A stretch of DNA of 64,000 bases from contig NZ_CP139986.1 in assembly GCF_034424175.1 (NCBI RefSeq), forward strand, positions 1,612,001-1,676,000, given 5' to 3'. The position numbers and the translations under genes were made by a program. The stretch is from Kluyvera intermedia. Its GTDB lineage: Bacteria; Pseudomonadota; Gammaproteobacteria; Enterobacterales; Enterobacteriaceae. The notes under the pieces are model-generated. The model searched no databases. It was given only the letters and a program-made list of their open reading frames with translations, and was not told the origin of the DNA. Shown here one piece after another: positions 28,626 through 38,126 of this stretch (position 1 is its first letter; every line of letters starts with the position of its first letter).

Positions 28626-28656
28626 GGGGAGGGGATAAGGTTTATCCCGCCCCCCG
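28626..28656. terminator. GC-rich hairpin between the exported-protein gene and yejM
   Basis: ggggaggggataa pairs with ttatcccgcccccc across a short loop, with minor bulges. It lies between convergent genes and there is no long T-run. It is likely a transcription barrier, with moderate certainty. Confidence 0.45.
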
Positions 28657-28706
28657 TGTCACGCTAATTCAATTGCTTCATTCGACGGTTTACCACACCC
28701 TGATTT

Positions 28707-30461
28707 TCAGTTAGCGATAAACCGTTTTTCCTCGGTCAGCACTTGTAGCAGCAAGCTAAGCTGTGGTTTTGGCTCACGCTCTTTCTCGCCTTCAGCGGTC
28801 CACGTTTTGTAGTGACCGTTGTGATCAAGGACCACGGTCACGGTTGGCGTGGTAATCGCCAGCGCGCTGTTATCTGCAGCCGTCACCCAGTTATGGCGGC
28901 GATTGGCGCTAAACAAGTCCTGCCCTTGTGAATACTCATATGCTGGCGTACTGACATGCAGCAGGCGTTGCATCAGCGTGGTCATAATATCTTTATGATC
29001 GGTCAACAGGTCGATCCGCTGGGCTGGCGTGCCTGGCCAATGGATAACCAGTGGAACCTGCAATTGTGGACGTGACCAGCTAAAGCTGCTGTTTTGGCTA
29101 TTCAACGCCACGCCGTGACCGGCAGTAATAATGACCACCGTATCGTTGAGCTTACCGGACGCGCGCAGCGCATCCAGCACGCGAGAAATCTGCGCATCAA
29201 CATCTGCTGCGGCACGGGCGTACTGCTTGTCGCTCAGTTCGGCATTATTGAGCGTTGTGCCGTTAAAGGACACCCAAGAGAACCAACGGTTTTCATCCTG
29301 CGCATTATTTTTAAGCCAGTTCACCCACTGCCTTGCGGTCTGCGCATCGTTTTGCGACTTGCTCGGTGGCAAAGAGAAATCAGATAGCAGAGCCTGGCGA
29401 TAAATTGGGCTAGTGAAGCCATCAGAAGAGAACAGCCCCAACTGGTAACCTTGCTGATTAAGCGCACTGATCAGTGCTGCTGGAATACGTGCTGCAAGCA
29501 CGCCATCCATATAACTTGGAGAAACACCGTAAAACAGGCCAAAGATGCCGTTATCTGCGGTGTTACCGGAACTCATATGCTGGGTAAAGTTGACGTTTTC
29601 ACTCGCGAATTGTGCAAGCGTTGGCATCTGCTGCTCATAGCGCGAGTAGTTCAGCCCATCAACGGTAATCAGCAGGACATTTTTCCCCGTCCCCATATCG
29701 CGGTAGCGCAGATCGCTTAACGGATACTGTACGGTGACGGCTTCCGGATCGCCTTGCTCGATAAGACGTCGCTGATAATCCTGCGCATCAAGCAAGCCGT
29801 GTTTCTCAAGAAAGCGTCGAGCCGTCATCGGGTAGGAAAGCGGCAAGTTAGCGCGCTGCATGGTTACAGGACGATAGAAATTGGCATCTGCCCAGATATA
29901 CATCACGTGCGAGGCGACAAATGAGGCGGAGAAGAACCAGGCGACAGGCCGCGCGTAGTGGCGACGACGCGTCAGACTGCGCAGCTTCTGCCAGCTCCAG
30001 GTGGCGAACAGCATCTCCACGAGGAGGATAACCGGCACGCTAATAAACATCAGCTGCCAGTCGCGGGCCATCTCATTTTGATCGGGGTTTATCACCAGTT
30101 GCCACACCACCGGATTGAGGTGTAAGTGGAAACGGGTGAAGACTTCGCTGTCGATAAGCAGCAACGTCATGCCCACTGTCGCCAGTATGGCAGACAAGAA
30201 GCGCATCAAGCGCTGGGACATGACGATAAAAGTCAGGGGGAACAGAATCAGCAGATAGGTGGAAAACACCAGGAAGCTGAAATGCCCGACAAGGCTAATG
30301 TAGGAGTAAACGCGTCCCGCAAGCGTCGTCGGCCAGTCGGCGACAAAAAGATAGCGACTACCGAGCACCATGGCCAACAGCATGTTGAACAGGGCGAACC
30401 AGTGCCCCCAGCTAACCATCTGGGAGACTTTTTCTCGGTAAGGCTGACGATGAGTCACCAT
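28707..30461 (-). CDS. yejM: YejM/PbgA/LapC, inner-membrane regulator of LPS synthesis
   Basis: Essential inner-membrane protein that senses periplasmic LPS and controls LpxC stability through LapB. The product is 584 residues (E. coli 586). Five transmembrane helices occupy about residues 20-190, followed by a basic linker (RRRHYARP before the last helix) and a large periplasmic arylsulfatase-like domain from about 245 (LLITVDGLNYSRYEQQMPTLA). The sulfatase fold is retained as an LPS-binding domain in characterised homologues. It follows yejL with an 18-nt gap and is one operon with it. The ATG at 30459-30461 aligns with E. coli MVTHRQ. Confidence 0.97.
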   Translation of the reverse strand: MVTHRQPYREKVSQMVSWGHWFALFNMLLAMVLGSRYLFVADWPTTLAGRVYSYISLVGHFSFLVFSTYLLILFPLTFIVMSQRLMRFLSAILATVGMTLLLIDSEVFTRFHLHLNPVVWQLVINPDQNEMARDWQLMFISVPVILLVEMLFATWSWQKLRSLTRRRHYARPVAWFFSASFVASHVMYIWADANFYRPVTMQRANLPLSYPMTARRFLEKHGLLDAQDYQRRLIEQGDPEAVTVQYPLSDLRYRDMGTGKNVLLITVDGLNYSRYEQQMPTLAQFASENVNFTQHMSSGNTADNGIFGLFYGVSPSYMDGVLAARIPAALISALNQQGYQLGLFSSDGFTSPIYRQALLSDFSLPPSKSQNDAQTARQWVNWLKNNAQDENRWFSWVSFNGTTLNNAELSDKQYARAAADVDAQISRVLDALRASGKLNDTVVIITAGHGVALNSQNSSFSWSRPQLQVPLVIHWPGTPAQRIDLLTDHKDIMTTLMQRLLHVSTPAYEYSQGQDLFSANRRHNWVTAADNSALAITTPTVTVVLDHNGHYKTWTAEGEKEREPKPQLSLLLQVLTEEKRFIAN

Positions 30462-30479
30462 AAACTGTTGCTTGTACCT

Positions 30480-30707
30480 TTAGTGCGCAGGATCGCTGTT
30501 AATAGAAGATTGCAGCGCCTGGGCAAAAGAGCGCGCGATAGCCTGGCGTTGAGCCGGAGCCACGCTGCTGTTAATCAGATTGGTGACCATATTCCCCAGC
30601 ACCATCAACGACAGGTCGGTTGGAGTCTTATGTTCTTCCAGTACGTTGGCGAGCTCGCTCAGCAGCTGTTCAACGTGTTCATCACTATAGCGGGATTGTT
30701 GTGGCAT
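30480..30707 (-). CDS. yejL: UPF0352 protein YejL
   Basis: Conserved cytoplasmic protein of 75 residues, the same length as E. coli YejL. It is predicted all-helical ([45 protein letters not shown]). Its function is not established. I start at [10 protein letters not shown] (30705-30707) because that aligns with the family; an in-frame ATG six codons earlier gives an unmatched MDRFRF. It is the first gene of yejLM and divergent from yejK. Confidence 0.94.
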   Translation of the reverse strand: MPQQSRYSDEHVEQLLSELANVLEEHKTPTDLSLMVLGNMVTNLINSSVAPAQRQAIARSFAQALQSSINSDPAH

Positions 30708-30889
30708 AAATCGAAATCTGTCCATTCATTAAAGGGCAGTATATTACCGTAGCAGCAGTATTTTTTCCGCTTTTTTTAAGCATTCGCGTTATCCTTTCGC
30801 CATTATACTGCCGCGATTACGGTAATGAGTCAGTTGCACTGTGGCATCGGGGGTGTTTGAATACACCCGATCATAAAGGAGAGTTTAAC

Positions 30890-31897
30890 ATGAGTCTGGA
30901 TATCGACCAGATTGCTTTGCATCAGCTCGTCAAACGCGACGAGCAAAACCTGGACGTCGTGCTGCGCGACTCGCTGCTAGAGCCGACTGCGCCGGTTGAA
31001 GAGATGATGGCTGAGCTGCATCGCGTGTACAGTGCGAAAAACAAAGCCTACGGCCTGTTTACCGAAGAAAGTGAACTGGCGCAGGCGCTGAAGCTTCAGC
31101 GTCAAGGCGAGGAAGATTTCCTTGCGTTTACCCGAGCAGCCACCGGGCGTCTGCGTGATGAGCTGGCGAAGTACCCGTTTGCTGACGGAGGTATCGTCCT
31201 GTTCTGTCACTATCGCTACCTGGCGGTAGACTACCTGCTGGTGGCGGTGCTGAATAACCTCAACAGCATGCGCGTGAACGAGCAGTTAGATATCAGCGCG
31301 ACCCACTACCTGGATATCAATCATGCGGATATCGTTGCACGCATTGATTTGACCGAGTGGGAAACCAATCCAGAGTCGACCCGTTATCTGACCTTCCTGA
31401 AAGGACGCGTTGGGCGCAAAGTATCTGATTTCTTTATGGACTTCCTCGGTGCGAGTGAAGGGCTGAACGCTAAGGTGCAAAACCGTGGCTTGCTGCAAGC
31501 GCTGGACGATTTTGCCGCGGAAGCGCAGCTCGATAAAAATGAGCGTCAGAACGTGCGTCAGCAGGTGTATAGCTACTGTAACGAGCAGTTGCAGGCGGGC
31601 GAAGAAATTGAGCTGGAGTCGCTGTCGAAGGAGCTTTCCGGGGTCAGCGAAGTCAGCTTTACCGAGTTCACCGCTGAAAAAGGCTATGAACTTGAAGAGA
31701 GCTTCCCGGCAGATCGCAGCACGCTGCGTCAGTTGACCAAATTTGCCGGCAGCGGCGGTGGGTTGACGATTAATTTTGATGCCATGCTGTTGGGTGAGCG
31801 AATCTACTGGGATCCGGCCACTGACACGCTGACCATCAAAGGTACGCCGCCAAACTTGCGCGATCAGCTACAGCGTCGGACATCCGGCAAAAGCTAA
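30890..31897 (+). CDS. yejK: Nucleoid-associated protein YejK (NdpA)
   Basis: Nucleoid-associated protein that binds double-stranded DNA and, in E. coli, interacts with topoisomerases. The product from [13 protein letters not shown] is 335 residues, identical in length to E. coli YejK. The N-terminal NdpA domain contains [19 protein letters not shown] and [11 protein letters not shown]. Upstream in-frame codons add 11 residues, but aaaggag lies 8 nt before the 30890 ATG, which fixes the start. It is divergent from yejL. Confidence 0.96.
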   Translation: MSLDIDQIALHQLVKRDEQNLDVVLRDSLLEPTAPVEEMMAELHRVYSAKNKAYGLFTEESELAQALKLQRQGEEDFLAFTRAATGRLRDELAKYPFADGGIVLFCHYRYLAVDYLLVAVLNNLNSMRVNEQLDISATHYLDINHADIVARIDLTEWETNPESTRYLTFLKGRVGRKVSDFFMDFLGASEGLNAKVQNRGLLQALDDFAAEAQLDKNERQNVRQQVYSYCNEQLQAGEEIELESLSKELSGVSEVSFTEFTAEKGYELEESFPADRSTLRQLTKFAGSGGGLTINFDAMLLGERIYWDPATDTLTIKGTPPNLRDQLQRRTSGKS

Positions 31898-31908
31898 GCC
31901 ATTTCCCC

Positions 31909-31942
31909 AAACCCGCTCATCCCCGAGCGGGTTTTGTTTTTG
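31909..31942 (+). terminator. Rho-independent terminator of yejK
   Basis: The hairpin aacccgctc/gagcgggtt with a 6-nt loop is followed by ttgtttttg. It lies 12 bp after the yejK stop. Confidence 0.88.
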
Positions 31943-32045
31943 TGCCCACCGTATTTTTGAGTGACGGTTCTCTCATTTCCGCTACCGCCTGTTTTTTATC
32001 CTGATTAAATCTTGACCTTACTCTCAGTTATATCTTACAAAAATA

Positions 32046-32064
32046 AATAAAAATACGTTTCATT
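32046..32064 (+). promoter_or_regulatory. KdgR-like operator upstream of pehX
   Basis: AATAAAAATACGTTTCATT has the dyad of KdgR (pectin-catabolism repressor) sites, AATxAAA...TTTCATT, with 19-nt total length. It lies 114 bp upstream of the pehX start codon in an AT-rich leader. KdgR control of pectinases is established in Dickeya/Pectobacterium; its role here is inferred. Confidence 0.5.
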
Positions 32065-32177
32065 TTTAATGCAAAGATATTTTTTTTTTGTAAATGGAGA
32101 GTCCGTTCTGTCAGAGCGATGGCTCAAGGACGCGGTGCAGGTAAAAGACCGCGAATCACTAAGAGGAAGAATAACAA

Positions 32178-34142
32178 ATGCACAATACCTTCAGACACTC
32201 ACGACTGGCGCTGGTGGCGGCTGTCACCCTCACAGGGGCACTTAGTGGCTGTGATGACAGTGTCGCTGCGGGAGGACGCGCTTTGGCTGCCCCGCAAAAC
32301 GTTCAGTCTCCCGTGCTTTCAGCCGATGCGGACAGCGTGGTGCTGGTCTGGGAAAAACCGCTTGCCGAGGCGGAAGGCGTGGTCGATTACCATGTTTATC
32401 GTCAAGGACAGCTGCTGGGGAGTGCGCGGGAAAATCAGGATAAATTCTCCCCGGCTAAGCCCTATATCGATAATTTTTACCAGAAGCTAGACCACGATAA
32501 CTGGCAGCATAAGGTCTCACTGCGTACCTTTACCGCTGATGGATTAAATGCCTATACCGACTACCCATTCACTGTGCGCGCCGTCTATTCTGACGGAAAG
32601 GAGTCTGCGGACAGCTTACCGATCACCGTACGTACCACTAAAGCGCCTAATATCATTGATGTGAGAACGACCGGAGCAATAGGGGACGGTAAAACACTCG
32701 ATACCGTCGCAATACAAAAAGCGATTGATAGCTGCACGGTGACCCTTTATCCGCAGGGCTGTAAAGTCAGCGTCAGCGGCGGCGTGTTCAAAACCGGGGC
32801 GCTGTTCTTACATAGCGATATGACGCTCGAAATTGCTGAGGGGGCGACCCTGCTGGGATCGGATGACCCGGCGCAGTACCCGCTGGACAAAGGCTATTAT
32901 CTCTACCCTTACACTGACAATCCGCTGCCCAAACGTCCACCGTCGCTGATTAATGCGCTGGAAGCAGAGGATAAAGGTAGCTCGCATGCGGGGACGTTCA
33001 AAAATATTCGCATTGTGGGTAAGGGTACCATTGATGGAAACGGCTGGACGCGAGGCGTGAAGGCAGGTGGCGTCGAATCTATTGTGGATGAGCTTGGCAA
33101 TACGTTGCCACAGTATCGCGCCAGCAATGCTAAAAAAGTCGGTGACGACGGGATCCTTGCAAAAAATCAGACCGAACTGGCGGTAGCGGAAGGGATGAAC
33201 AGCGACAGCGCCTACAAAAACCGGCGTTCCAGTCTGATGACGCTGCGCGGCGTCAGTAATCTCTACATTGAAGGGCTGACGATTCTCAATCCGGCATTTC
33301 ATGGCGTGATGGTGCTTGAGTCGGAAAATATCACCATGAACGCGTTGATTCACAAGACCTTTGACGGCAATAACGCCGATGGGATTGAGCTGGGGAATAG
33401 CCAGAATGGCCTGATATTTAACAACTTCTTTGATACCGGCGATGACGGTATGAACTTTGCGGCAGGGTATGGCAAAGGTGTGGAAACATTCAATCAGAAG
33501 GCACAAAGCGGGGCATGGATCTTTAACAATTACTTCCGTAAAGGACATGGTGCAGTGGTGACCGGCAGCCATACCGGCGCGTGGATCGAAAAAATCACCG
33601 CGGAAGATAACGTCATGTACCTGACCGACATCGGCCTGCGCATGAAGAGTCGTCCTTATTACGGCGGTGGCGCGCGCGATGTGGTATTCCGCAATAACGC
33701 GATGAAAGACCTGGCCAAAGAGCCGTTCATTTTCACCATCAAATACAGTGCGGACGTTAACGACACCACGCCTGCAACCGAGCCTGCCCAATTCCGCAAT
33801 GTCACCGTACAGGACGTGACGATTGACGGCACGGTGGCAAAGAAAAGTATTCTGGTCGATGGCATGACGGTACAAGAGATGACCGCGGCATACGGCATTA
33901 CCTATCCGCGCGATGCCTATCATCAGAATCTGATGTTCACTAACGTCAAGTTCCGCAATGTGCAGGCGAGCAACATCACTTTCTTGCATGACAGTCAGTT
34001 CACCAACGTCACGTTTGAGAATACCGATAAAGCCTGGAACTTTGCGCAAGTCAGCGGGATTACGCTTTCAGATAGCGTGAATAACGAGGTGATTTCAGCA
34101 ACAGGGAAGGAGACAGTGGTACGGGATGCGGCAACGAAGTAA
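32178..34142 (+). CDS. pehX: PehX-type exo-polygalacturonase (GH28), predicted lipoprotein
   Basis: Glycoside hydrolase family 28 enzyme expected to release digalacturonate from polygalacturonate. The product is 654 residues. The lipobox LSGC puts the lipidated Cys at 25, with Asp at +2 and +3. A fibronectin type III-like domain spans about 40-155, and the right-handed beta-helix follows. All four GH28 motifs are present: NAD at 399-401, DD at 422-423 in GDDG, GHG with His457, and R-M-K with Arg488 and Lys490. It resembles the pehX gene used to identify Klebsiella oxytoca. It is inserted between yejK and rplY, which are adjacent in E. coli. The ribosome-binding site is aagaggaag. A KdgR-like site lies upstream. 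Confidence 0.9.
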   Translation: MHNTFRHSRLALVAAVTLTGALSGCDDSVAAGGRALAAPQNVQSPVLSADADSVVLVWEKPLAEAEGVVDYHVYRQGQLLGSARENQDKFSPAKPYIDNFYQKLDHDNWQHKVSLRTFTADGLNAYTDYPFTVRAVYSDGKESADSLPITVRTTKAPNIIDVRTTGAIGDGKTLDTVAIQKAIDSCTVTLYPQGCKVSVSGGVFKTGALFLHSDMTLEIAEGATLLGSDDPAQYPLDKGYYLYPYTDNPLPKRPPSLINALEAEDKGSSHAGTFKNIRIVGKGTIDGNGWTRGVKAGGVESIVDELGNTLPQYRASNAKKVGDDGILAKNQTELAVAEGMNSDSAYKNRRSSLMTLRGVSNLYIEGLTILNPAFHGVMVLESENITMNALIHKTFDGNNADGIELGNSQNGLIFNNFFDTGDDGMNFAAGYGKGVETFNQKAQSGAWIFNNYFRKGHGAVVTGSHTGAWIEKITAEDNVMYLTDIGLRMKSRPYYGGGARDVVFRNNAMKDLAKEPFIFTIKYSADVNDTTPATEPAQFRNVTVQDVTIDGTVAKKSILVDGMTVQEMTAAYGITYPRDAYHQNLMFTNVKFRNVQASNITFLHDSQFTNVTFENTDKAWNFAQVSGITLSDSVNNEVISATGKETVVRDAATK

Positions 34143-34170
34143 AAAAAAACGGCTCCGCAAGGAGCCGTTC
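34141..34170. terminator. Bidirectional terminator between pehX and rplY
   Basis: The hairpin aacggctcc/ggagccgtt has a 4-nt gcaa loop. On the minus strand it is followed by nine T residues (the poly-A at 34141-34149), making it a strong rplY terminator. On the plus strand it is weaker for pehX. Confidence 0.85.
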
Positions 34171-34195
34171 TTCTATCACGTTGACTGGTTTGCGA

Positions 34196-34480
34196 TTAAG
34201 CGCGAACGAAGTCGATGTGAGCCAGCTTAGGCTTGAACGGGTGACGCTGAACAGCCTGTGCCTTAACTTTTTCTTCTTTACCATCAACAACGATGGTCAG
34301 AACTTCGCTGTAGAATTCAGCGTTGGTCTGCATGTTCCACACTTTGTCGTGGTCCAGTTCGATAGCAACCGGAGCAGCTTCGCCACCATAAATGATAGCT
34401 GGGAACTTGTTAGCTGTGCGCAGGCGGCGGCTCGCACCCTTACCCTGCACCTTACGTACTTCTGCATTGATAGTAATCAT
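34196..34480 (-). CDS. rplY: 50S ribosomal protein L25
   Basis: L25 binds the loop E region of 5S rRNA in the large subunit. The product is 94 residues, the same as E. coli L25. Typical segments are [40 protein letters not shown] and [15 protein letters not shown]. The frame extends upstream, but [10 protein letters not shown] (ATG at 34478-34480) aligns with E. coli and has agagag 5-10 nt upstream. It is preceded by a near-consensus promoter and a structured leader. Confidence 0.97.
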   Translation of the reverse strand: MITINAEVRKVQGKGASRRLRTANKFPAIIYGGEAAPVAIELDHDKVWNMQTNAEFYSEVLTIVVDGKEEKVKAQAVQRHPFKPKLAHIDFVRA

Positions 34481-34593
34481 TGAAAGCTCTCTATATATAA
34501 ATCCTGCTACAGGCGACCCAGCAGCAGGCAACTGATCTGCTTCACGGATGTGAAAGCGGGCGGCATTATAGCCTCCAATTCCTTGTCGGGCAA
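34481..34593 (-). promoter_or_regulatory. rplY promoter and structured leader
   Basis: On the minus strand TTGCCC (34588-34593) and TATAAT (34565-34570) are spaced by 17 bp, a near-ideal sigma-70 promoter. The predicted leader of about 75 nt contains CCTGCT...AGCAGG, which pairs into a hairpin with an inner gctgggtcgcctgt loop. L25 leaders in gammaproteobacteria have been proposed to be autoregulatory; this one fits by position. Confidence 0.6.
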
Positions 34594-34607
34594 TGAAAAC
34601 CTCAGGC

Positions 34608-35567
34608 TCAATTCGCCGTCAAGCGTAACCGCAGGCTGTCTGGATAAGGCGAAAAGTACTTCTGGGTCAGAAGATATTCATCCGGATGCTCGGCCAGATA
34701 ATGCTGCAACAACGTCAGCGGTGCGAGGATGGGCAGGAGACCTGCGTGGTAGTTAACAATCACCTCACGCAATTCTGCACGCTGGCGGTCGTTGAGCTGT
34801 TTACGAAAGTAACCTTGGATATGCATCAGCACGTTGGTGTGGTTTTTGCGCGAGGCGGGCTGTTGCAAAATGGCCATCAGCTTTTCCCGGTAAGCAACAA
34901 AGAAGGCTTCCAGATCATCCCATTCATGGATACGGGCGATGAACGGGCCGATTTCCCGGTATCCTGGCTGACTATGCGCGAGTAAATGCAGCTTATAGCG
35001 ACTGTGAAAAGCGATTATCGCGCCGCGGGTTAGTCCTTTTTCGCGCATGGCGTTGAGTTCGTGTAGTGCAAATACGCGTGCGACGAAATTTTCCCGTAAA
35101 ACCGGATCGTGCAGTCGCCCATCTTCCTCTATCGGTAGCCATGGGTAGCGCTGCTGGAGTGCTGCGGTAAATAAGCCAATCCCCGCTTTAGCACCGCGAT
35201 TACCGTGTTCATCATAGAGCCGGACACGTTCCATCCCACAACTCGGGGATTTAGCGCATACCACGAAACCGGCATAATCCGCAGCGCTTGGTAAATAGTC
35301 CTCGGCAAAATGCTCCATTTGGTCCGTCATGTCTTGATCGCGCGCCTGACTAAAGCGTAATCGCACGTCACCCGTAGTGGTGTTGACGAGCCTCAGCGCC
35401 GGGCGAGGGGTAGGCAGACCAATAGCCATCTCAGGGCAGACCGGTTTGAAGCTTACCCACTCGGCAAGCTCATCCATAATAAATCCCATCCGTTTATGCC
35501 CGCCGTCAAAGCGTACCGTTGCGCCGGTAAGGCAACCGCTAATTCCGAGTATCGGTTTGCTATTCAT
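34608..35567 (-). CDS. DUF523-DUF1722 protein, TudS-like iron-sulfur desulfidase fused to YbgA domain
   Basis: The product is 319 residues. The N-terminal DUF523 domain (about 1-150) has Cys12 (SGCLTG), Cys44 (PVCPE), Cys104 and Cys110 (SPSCG). Three conserved Cys bind a [4Fe-4S] cluster in TudS-type 2-thiouracil desulfidases. The C-terminal DUF1722 domain (about 190-310, from [21 protein letters not shown]) is homologous to E. coli YbgA, which I recall as a shorter stand-alone protein. I start at 35565-35567 because agga lies 8 nt upstream; further ATGs at 35585 and 35606 are in frame. Its substrate is inferred, possibly thiolated nucleobases. It is not at this position in E. coli K-12. Confidence 0.85.
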   Translation of the reverse strand: MNSKPILGISGCLTGATVRFDGGHKRMGFIMDELAEWVSFKPVCPEMAIGLPTPRPALRLVNTTTGDVRLRFSQARDQDMTDQMEHFAEDYLPSAADYAGFVVCAKSPSCGMERVRLYDEHGNRGAKAGIGLFTAALQQRYPWLPIEEDGRLHDPVLRENFVARVFALHELNAMREKGLTRGAIIAFHSRYKLHLLAHSQPGYREIGPFIARIHEWDDLEAFFVAYREKLMAILQQPASRKNHTNVLMHIQGYFRKQLNDRQRAELREVIVNYHAGLLPILAPLTLLQHYLAEHPDEYLLTQKYFSPYPDSLRLRLTAN

Positions 35568-35685
35568 GGCGTTATCCTGATTCATTGCGGGTGGTAGATA
35601 AAGCATAGGTTCTTCCGAATCTTACCGCGTGGCTTTTTTCTCCTCTACTACACTTAACGGACTTTTCATTGTGAAGGGAGGTTAC

Positions 35686-36219
35686 ATGAAGTTATGGCCC
35701 ATAGTGACAGGTGTTGCGCTTTCATTGGCGTTGGTGGCCTGCCGTTCACCCACACCGCCAAAAGGTGTCACGCCGATTGACCATTTTGATGCCAGCCGAT
35801 ATTTAGGAAAATGGTATGAGGTTGCGCGTCTGGAAAACCGTTTTGAACGCGGGCTGGAGCAGGTGACCGCCACCTACGGCAAGCGCCAGGATGGGGGGAT
35901 TACGGTGTTAAACCGGGGTTATGATCCGCAAAAAGGTGTGTGGAAAGAGAGCGAAGGCAAAGCTTATTTTACCGGTAAGCCCACGACCGCCGCGCTGAAA
36001 GTCTCGTTCTTTGGTCCGTTTTATGGCGGTTACAACGTCATTGCGCTGGATGATGACTACCAGTACGCGTTGGTCAGCGGACCCAACCGCGATTACTTGT
36101 GGATCCTGTCCCGTACGCCGACTATCCCGACCCAGGTGCGGCAGAATTACCTGAATATCGCACGTGGGTTAGGCTTCGCGGTGGACGATTTGTTGTGGGT
36201 GAAACAGTCCGGCAGTTAG
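35686..36219 (+). CDS. blc: Outer-membrane lipocalin Blc
   Basis: Bacterial lipocalin anchored to the outer membrane that binds lysophospholipids and fatty acids. The product is 177 residues from the ATG at 35686, identical in length to E. coli Blc; an upstream in-frame start at 35629 would spoil the signal peptide. The lipobox VAC is followed by Arg-Ser, which permits Lol export. The lipocalin signature is [18 protein letters not shown]. Central [18 protein letters not shown] and [11 protein letters not shown] match the family closely. In E. coli blc sits next to ampC/sugE, so the position is different here. Its stop interlocks with that of radD. Confidence 0.95.
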   Translation: MKLWPIVTGVALSLALVACRSPTPPKGVTPIDHFDASRYLGKWYEVARLENRFERGLEQVTATYGKRQDGGITVLNRGYDPQKGVWKESEGKAYFTGKPTTAALKVSFFGPFYGGYNVIALDDDYQYALVSGPNRDYLWILSRTPTIPTQVRQNYLNIARGLGFAVDDLLWVKQSGS

Positions 36220-37973
36220 CGTAGCTCGCCAGCGCGACGAAAGCGCCCCTGATAGTCGAACACTTTTTCACGTACCTGCCAGTAACGATCCTTTTGGCGG
36301 GCGACGACAAAATCCGGGGCGCGGAGCAGCGCCTGTTGGGCAATAATATCACCGGGCGTAATCCAGCGTAGTGGTACGCCGGGCGTTCGCGTATGCGGAC
36401 GCATGAACAACTGCTCGAAGGCCATCTTCTGCGCAGGCGTGTGCAGGCGGAAGCGCTCACTCACATCGGCCCCATCTTCATCGTAGTAGGTCATTTTCAG
36501 CCAACTCCCTTTCTCATCCATACCGTCTTGCAAGGTCATTCCGCTACAGCGCAGCACCAGTGCATCTTTGAGCTTCAGCGCCGCTTTTAGCATGTCGTCC
36601 GGGTCAACCAATACCGTGTCGCACTCGCGGCAGCGACGGGCGGCAATATCGTTCTCAGCGTTACACTGTGGACAATTTTTAAAGCGGAAACGGTAGTCGC
36701 ACTGCTCGCGATGCCCTTCGTCATCCTCAAGCCAGCCCTGACAGCGGCGACCAAAATGTTCAATCAGGGTACCGTCAGCGGTGGTTTTTCCCCAGAACGT
36801 ATTGGCAAAACCGCAGCCGGGGCAGAATACCTGCACCGGTACGTTATCGCTTTTCCCTTTTGGTGAACCCACTTCCGGCGTGTAGAGATCGTGCGGGTTA
36901 CCGGCGTAGTCAAGAATCAAACAGTCGGTTTTCCCCGGCGCCAGGCGCAGGCCGCGACCCACAATCTGTTGATACAGGCTGATGGATTCCGTTGGACGGA
37001 GAATGGCAATCAGGTCGACGTGTGGGGCGTCAAAGCCAGTGGTCAGCACAGAGACGTTAACCAGATAGCGGAATTGCTGATGTTTAAAGGCATCAATCAA
37101 TTCATCGCGCTGCGGCCCCGGCGTTTCGCCGGTGATAAGCGCGGCATCGTTGGCGGGCAGCAGACCGGTGATTTCGCGGGCGTGTTCGACGGTGGAAGCA
37201 AAAATCATCACCCCCTTACGGTCCTGCGCAAATTCGATAATCTGGCTGATGATATGCGGCGTAATACGCTGCTGCTGTTTCAGTTCGCGGTTCAGATCGG
37301 CTTCGCTGAATAACCCGTTGCTGTTAGCCTGTAGGCGGCTGAAATCATACTGTACGACCGGCATATCCAGCCGCTCCGGTGGCGTCAGATAGCCATGCTT
37401 TATCATATAGCGTAGCGGCAATTCGTAAATACAGTCGCGGAACAGCGCTTTTTCATCGCCCCGTACCATGCCGTGGTAGTGAAACTGATAAATCCAGCCT
37501 TTGCCAAGCCGGAACGGGGTTGCCGTCAGCCCCAGCAGGCGGATGTGAGGATTCACTTTCCTGAGATGGATGAGGATTTGCTGATACTGGCTGTCGTCGT
37601 CATCGCTGATGCGGTGGCACTCATCGACAATCAGCAGGGAGAACTCCCCCTGAAAATGGTCAAGATTTCGCGCGACGGACTGTACGCTGCCAAACACCAC
37701 TTTGCCGTGGCTCTCTTTGCGTTTAAGGCCAGCGGCGTAGATATCCGCCTCCAGCCCCAGCGCGAGGTATTTGGCATGGTTTTGCGCCACCAGCTCTTTA
37801 ACGTGAGCGAGTACCAGCACGCGGCCGCGCGCAAGCCGCGCCAGCTCAGCGATAACCAGGCTTTTTCCCGCACCGGTTGGTAGGACGATAACGGCAGGGG
37901 CGGTCTGGCGGCGAAAATAGGTCAGGGTGGCGTCAACCGCTTCCTGTTGATATGGGCGTAGTGTAAATGTCAT
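36216..37973 (-). CDS. radD: DNA repair helicase-like protein RadD (YejH)
   Basis: Superfamily 2 ATPase involved in double-strand-break repair and RecA-dependent processing. The product is 585 residues (E. coli 586). Walker A is [10 protein letters not shown] near residue 30. The DEAD-like box is IVDECHR, motif III is [11 protein letters not shown], and motif VI is [13 protein letters not shown]. The C-terminal zinc-binding region has pairs CPGCGF and CPQC/CREC. The frame is open for 23 more codons, but [17 protein letters not shown] at 37971-37973 aligns with E. coli. It is divergent from rsuA and convergent with blc. Confidence 0.96.
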   Translation of the reverse strand: MTFTLRPYQQEAVDATLTYFRRQTAPAVIVLPTGAGKSLVIAELARLARGRVLVLAHVKELVAQNHAKYLALGLEADIYAAGLKRKESHGKVVFGSVQSVARNLDHFQGEFSLLIVDECHRISDDDDSQYQQILIHLRKVNPHIRLLGLTATPFRLGKGWIYQFHYHGMVRGDEKALFRDCIYELPLRYMIKHGYLTPPERLDMPVVQYDFSRLQANSNGLFSEADLNRELKQQQRITPHIISQIIEFAQDRKGVMIFASTVEHAREITGLLPANDAALITGETPGPQRDELIDAFKHQQFRYLVNVSVLTTGFDAPHVDLIAILRPTESISLYQQIVGRGLRLAPGKTDCLILDYAGNPHDLYTPEVGSPKGKSDNVPVQVFCPGCGFANTFWGKTTADGTLIEHFGRRCQGWLEDDEGHREQCDYRFRFKNCPQCNAENDIAARRCRECDTVLVDPDDMLKAALKLKDALVLRCSGMTLQDGMDEKGSWLKMTYYDEDGADVSERFRLHTPAQKMAFEQLFMRPHTRTPGVPLRWITPGDIIAQQALLRAPDFVVARQKDRYWQVREKVFDYQGRFRRAGELR

Positions 37974-38126
37974 TAGCGTGATGATTGTCCTTAAACTGCC
38001 AAATAGTATGCCATGAATCTTTTCACTTGAGTGACCCGACAAGCCCGTTATACTTACTCATTGTTACTACCCCATTTTTCGGACGCGAGTCCGACACCAG
38101 CACTATTTACAGGCTAAAAATACTTC

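Noticed and set aside
32808..34049. 413-codon open frame antisense to pehX
   Set aside because: It lies wholly inside pehX, whose GH28 motifs are intact. Long antisense frames are common opposite genes with this codon bias, and the translation shows no recognisable domain.
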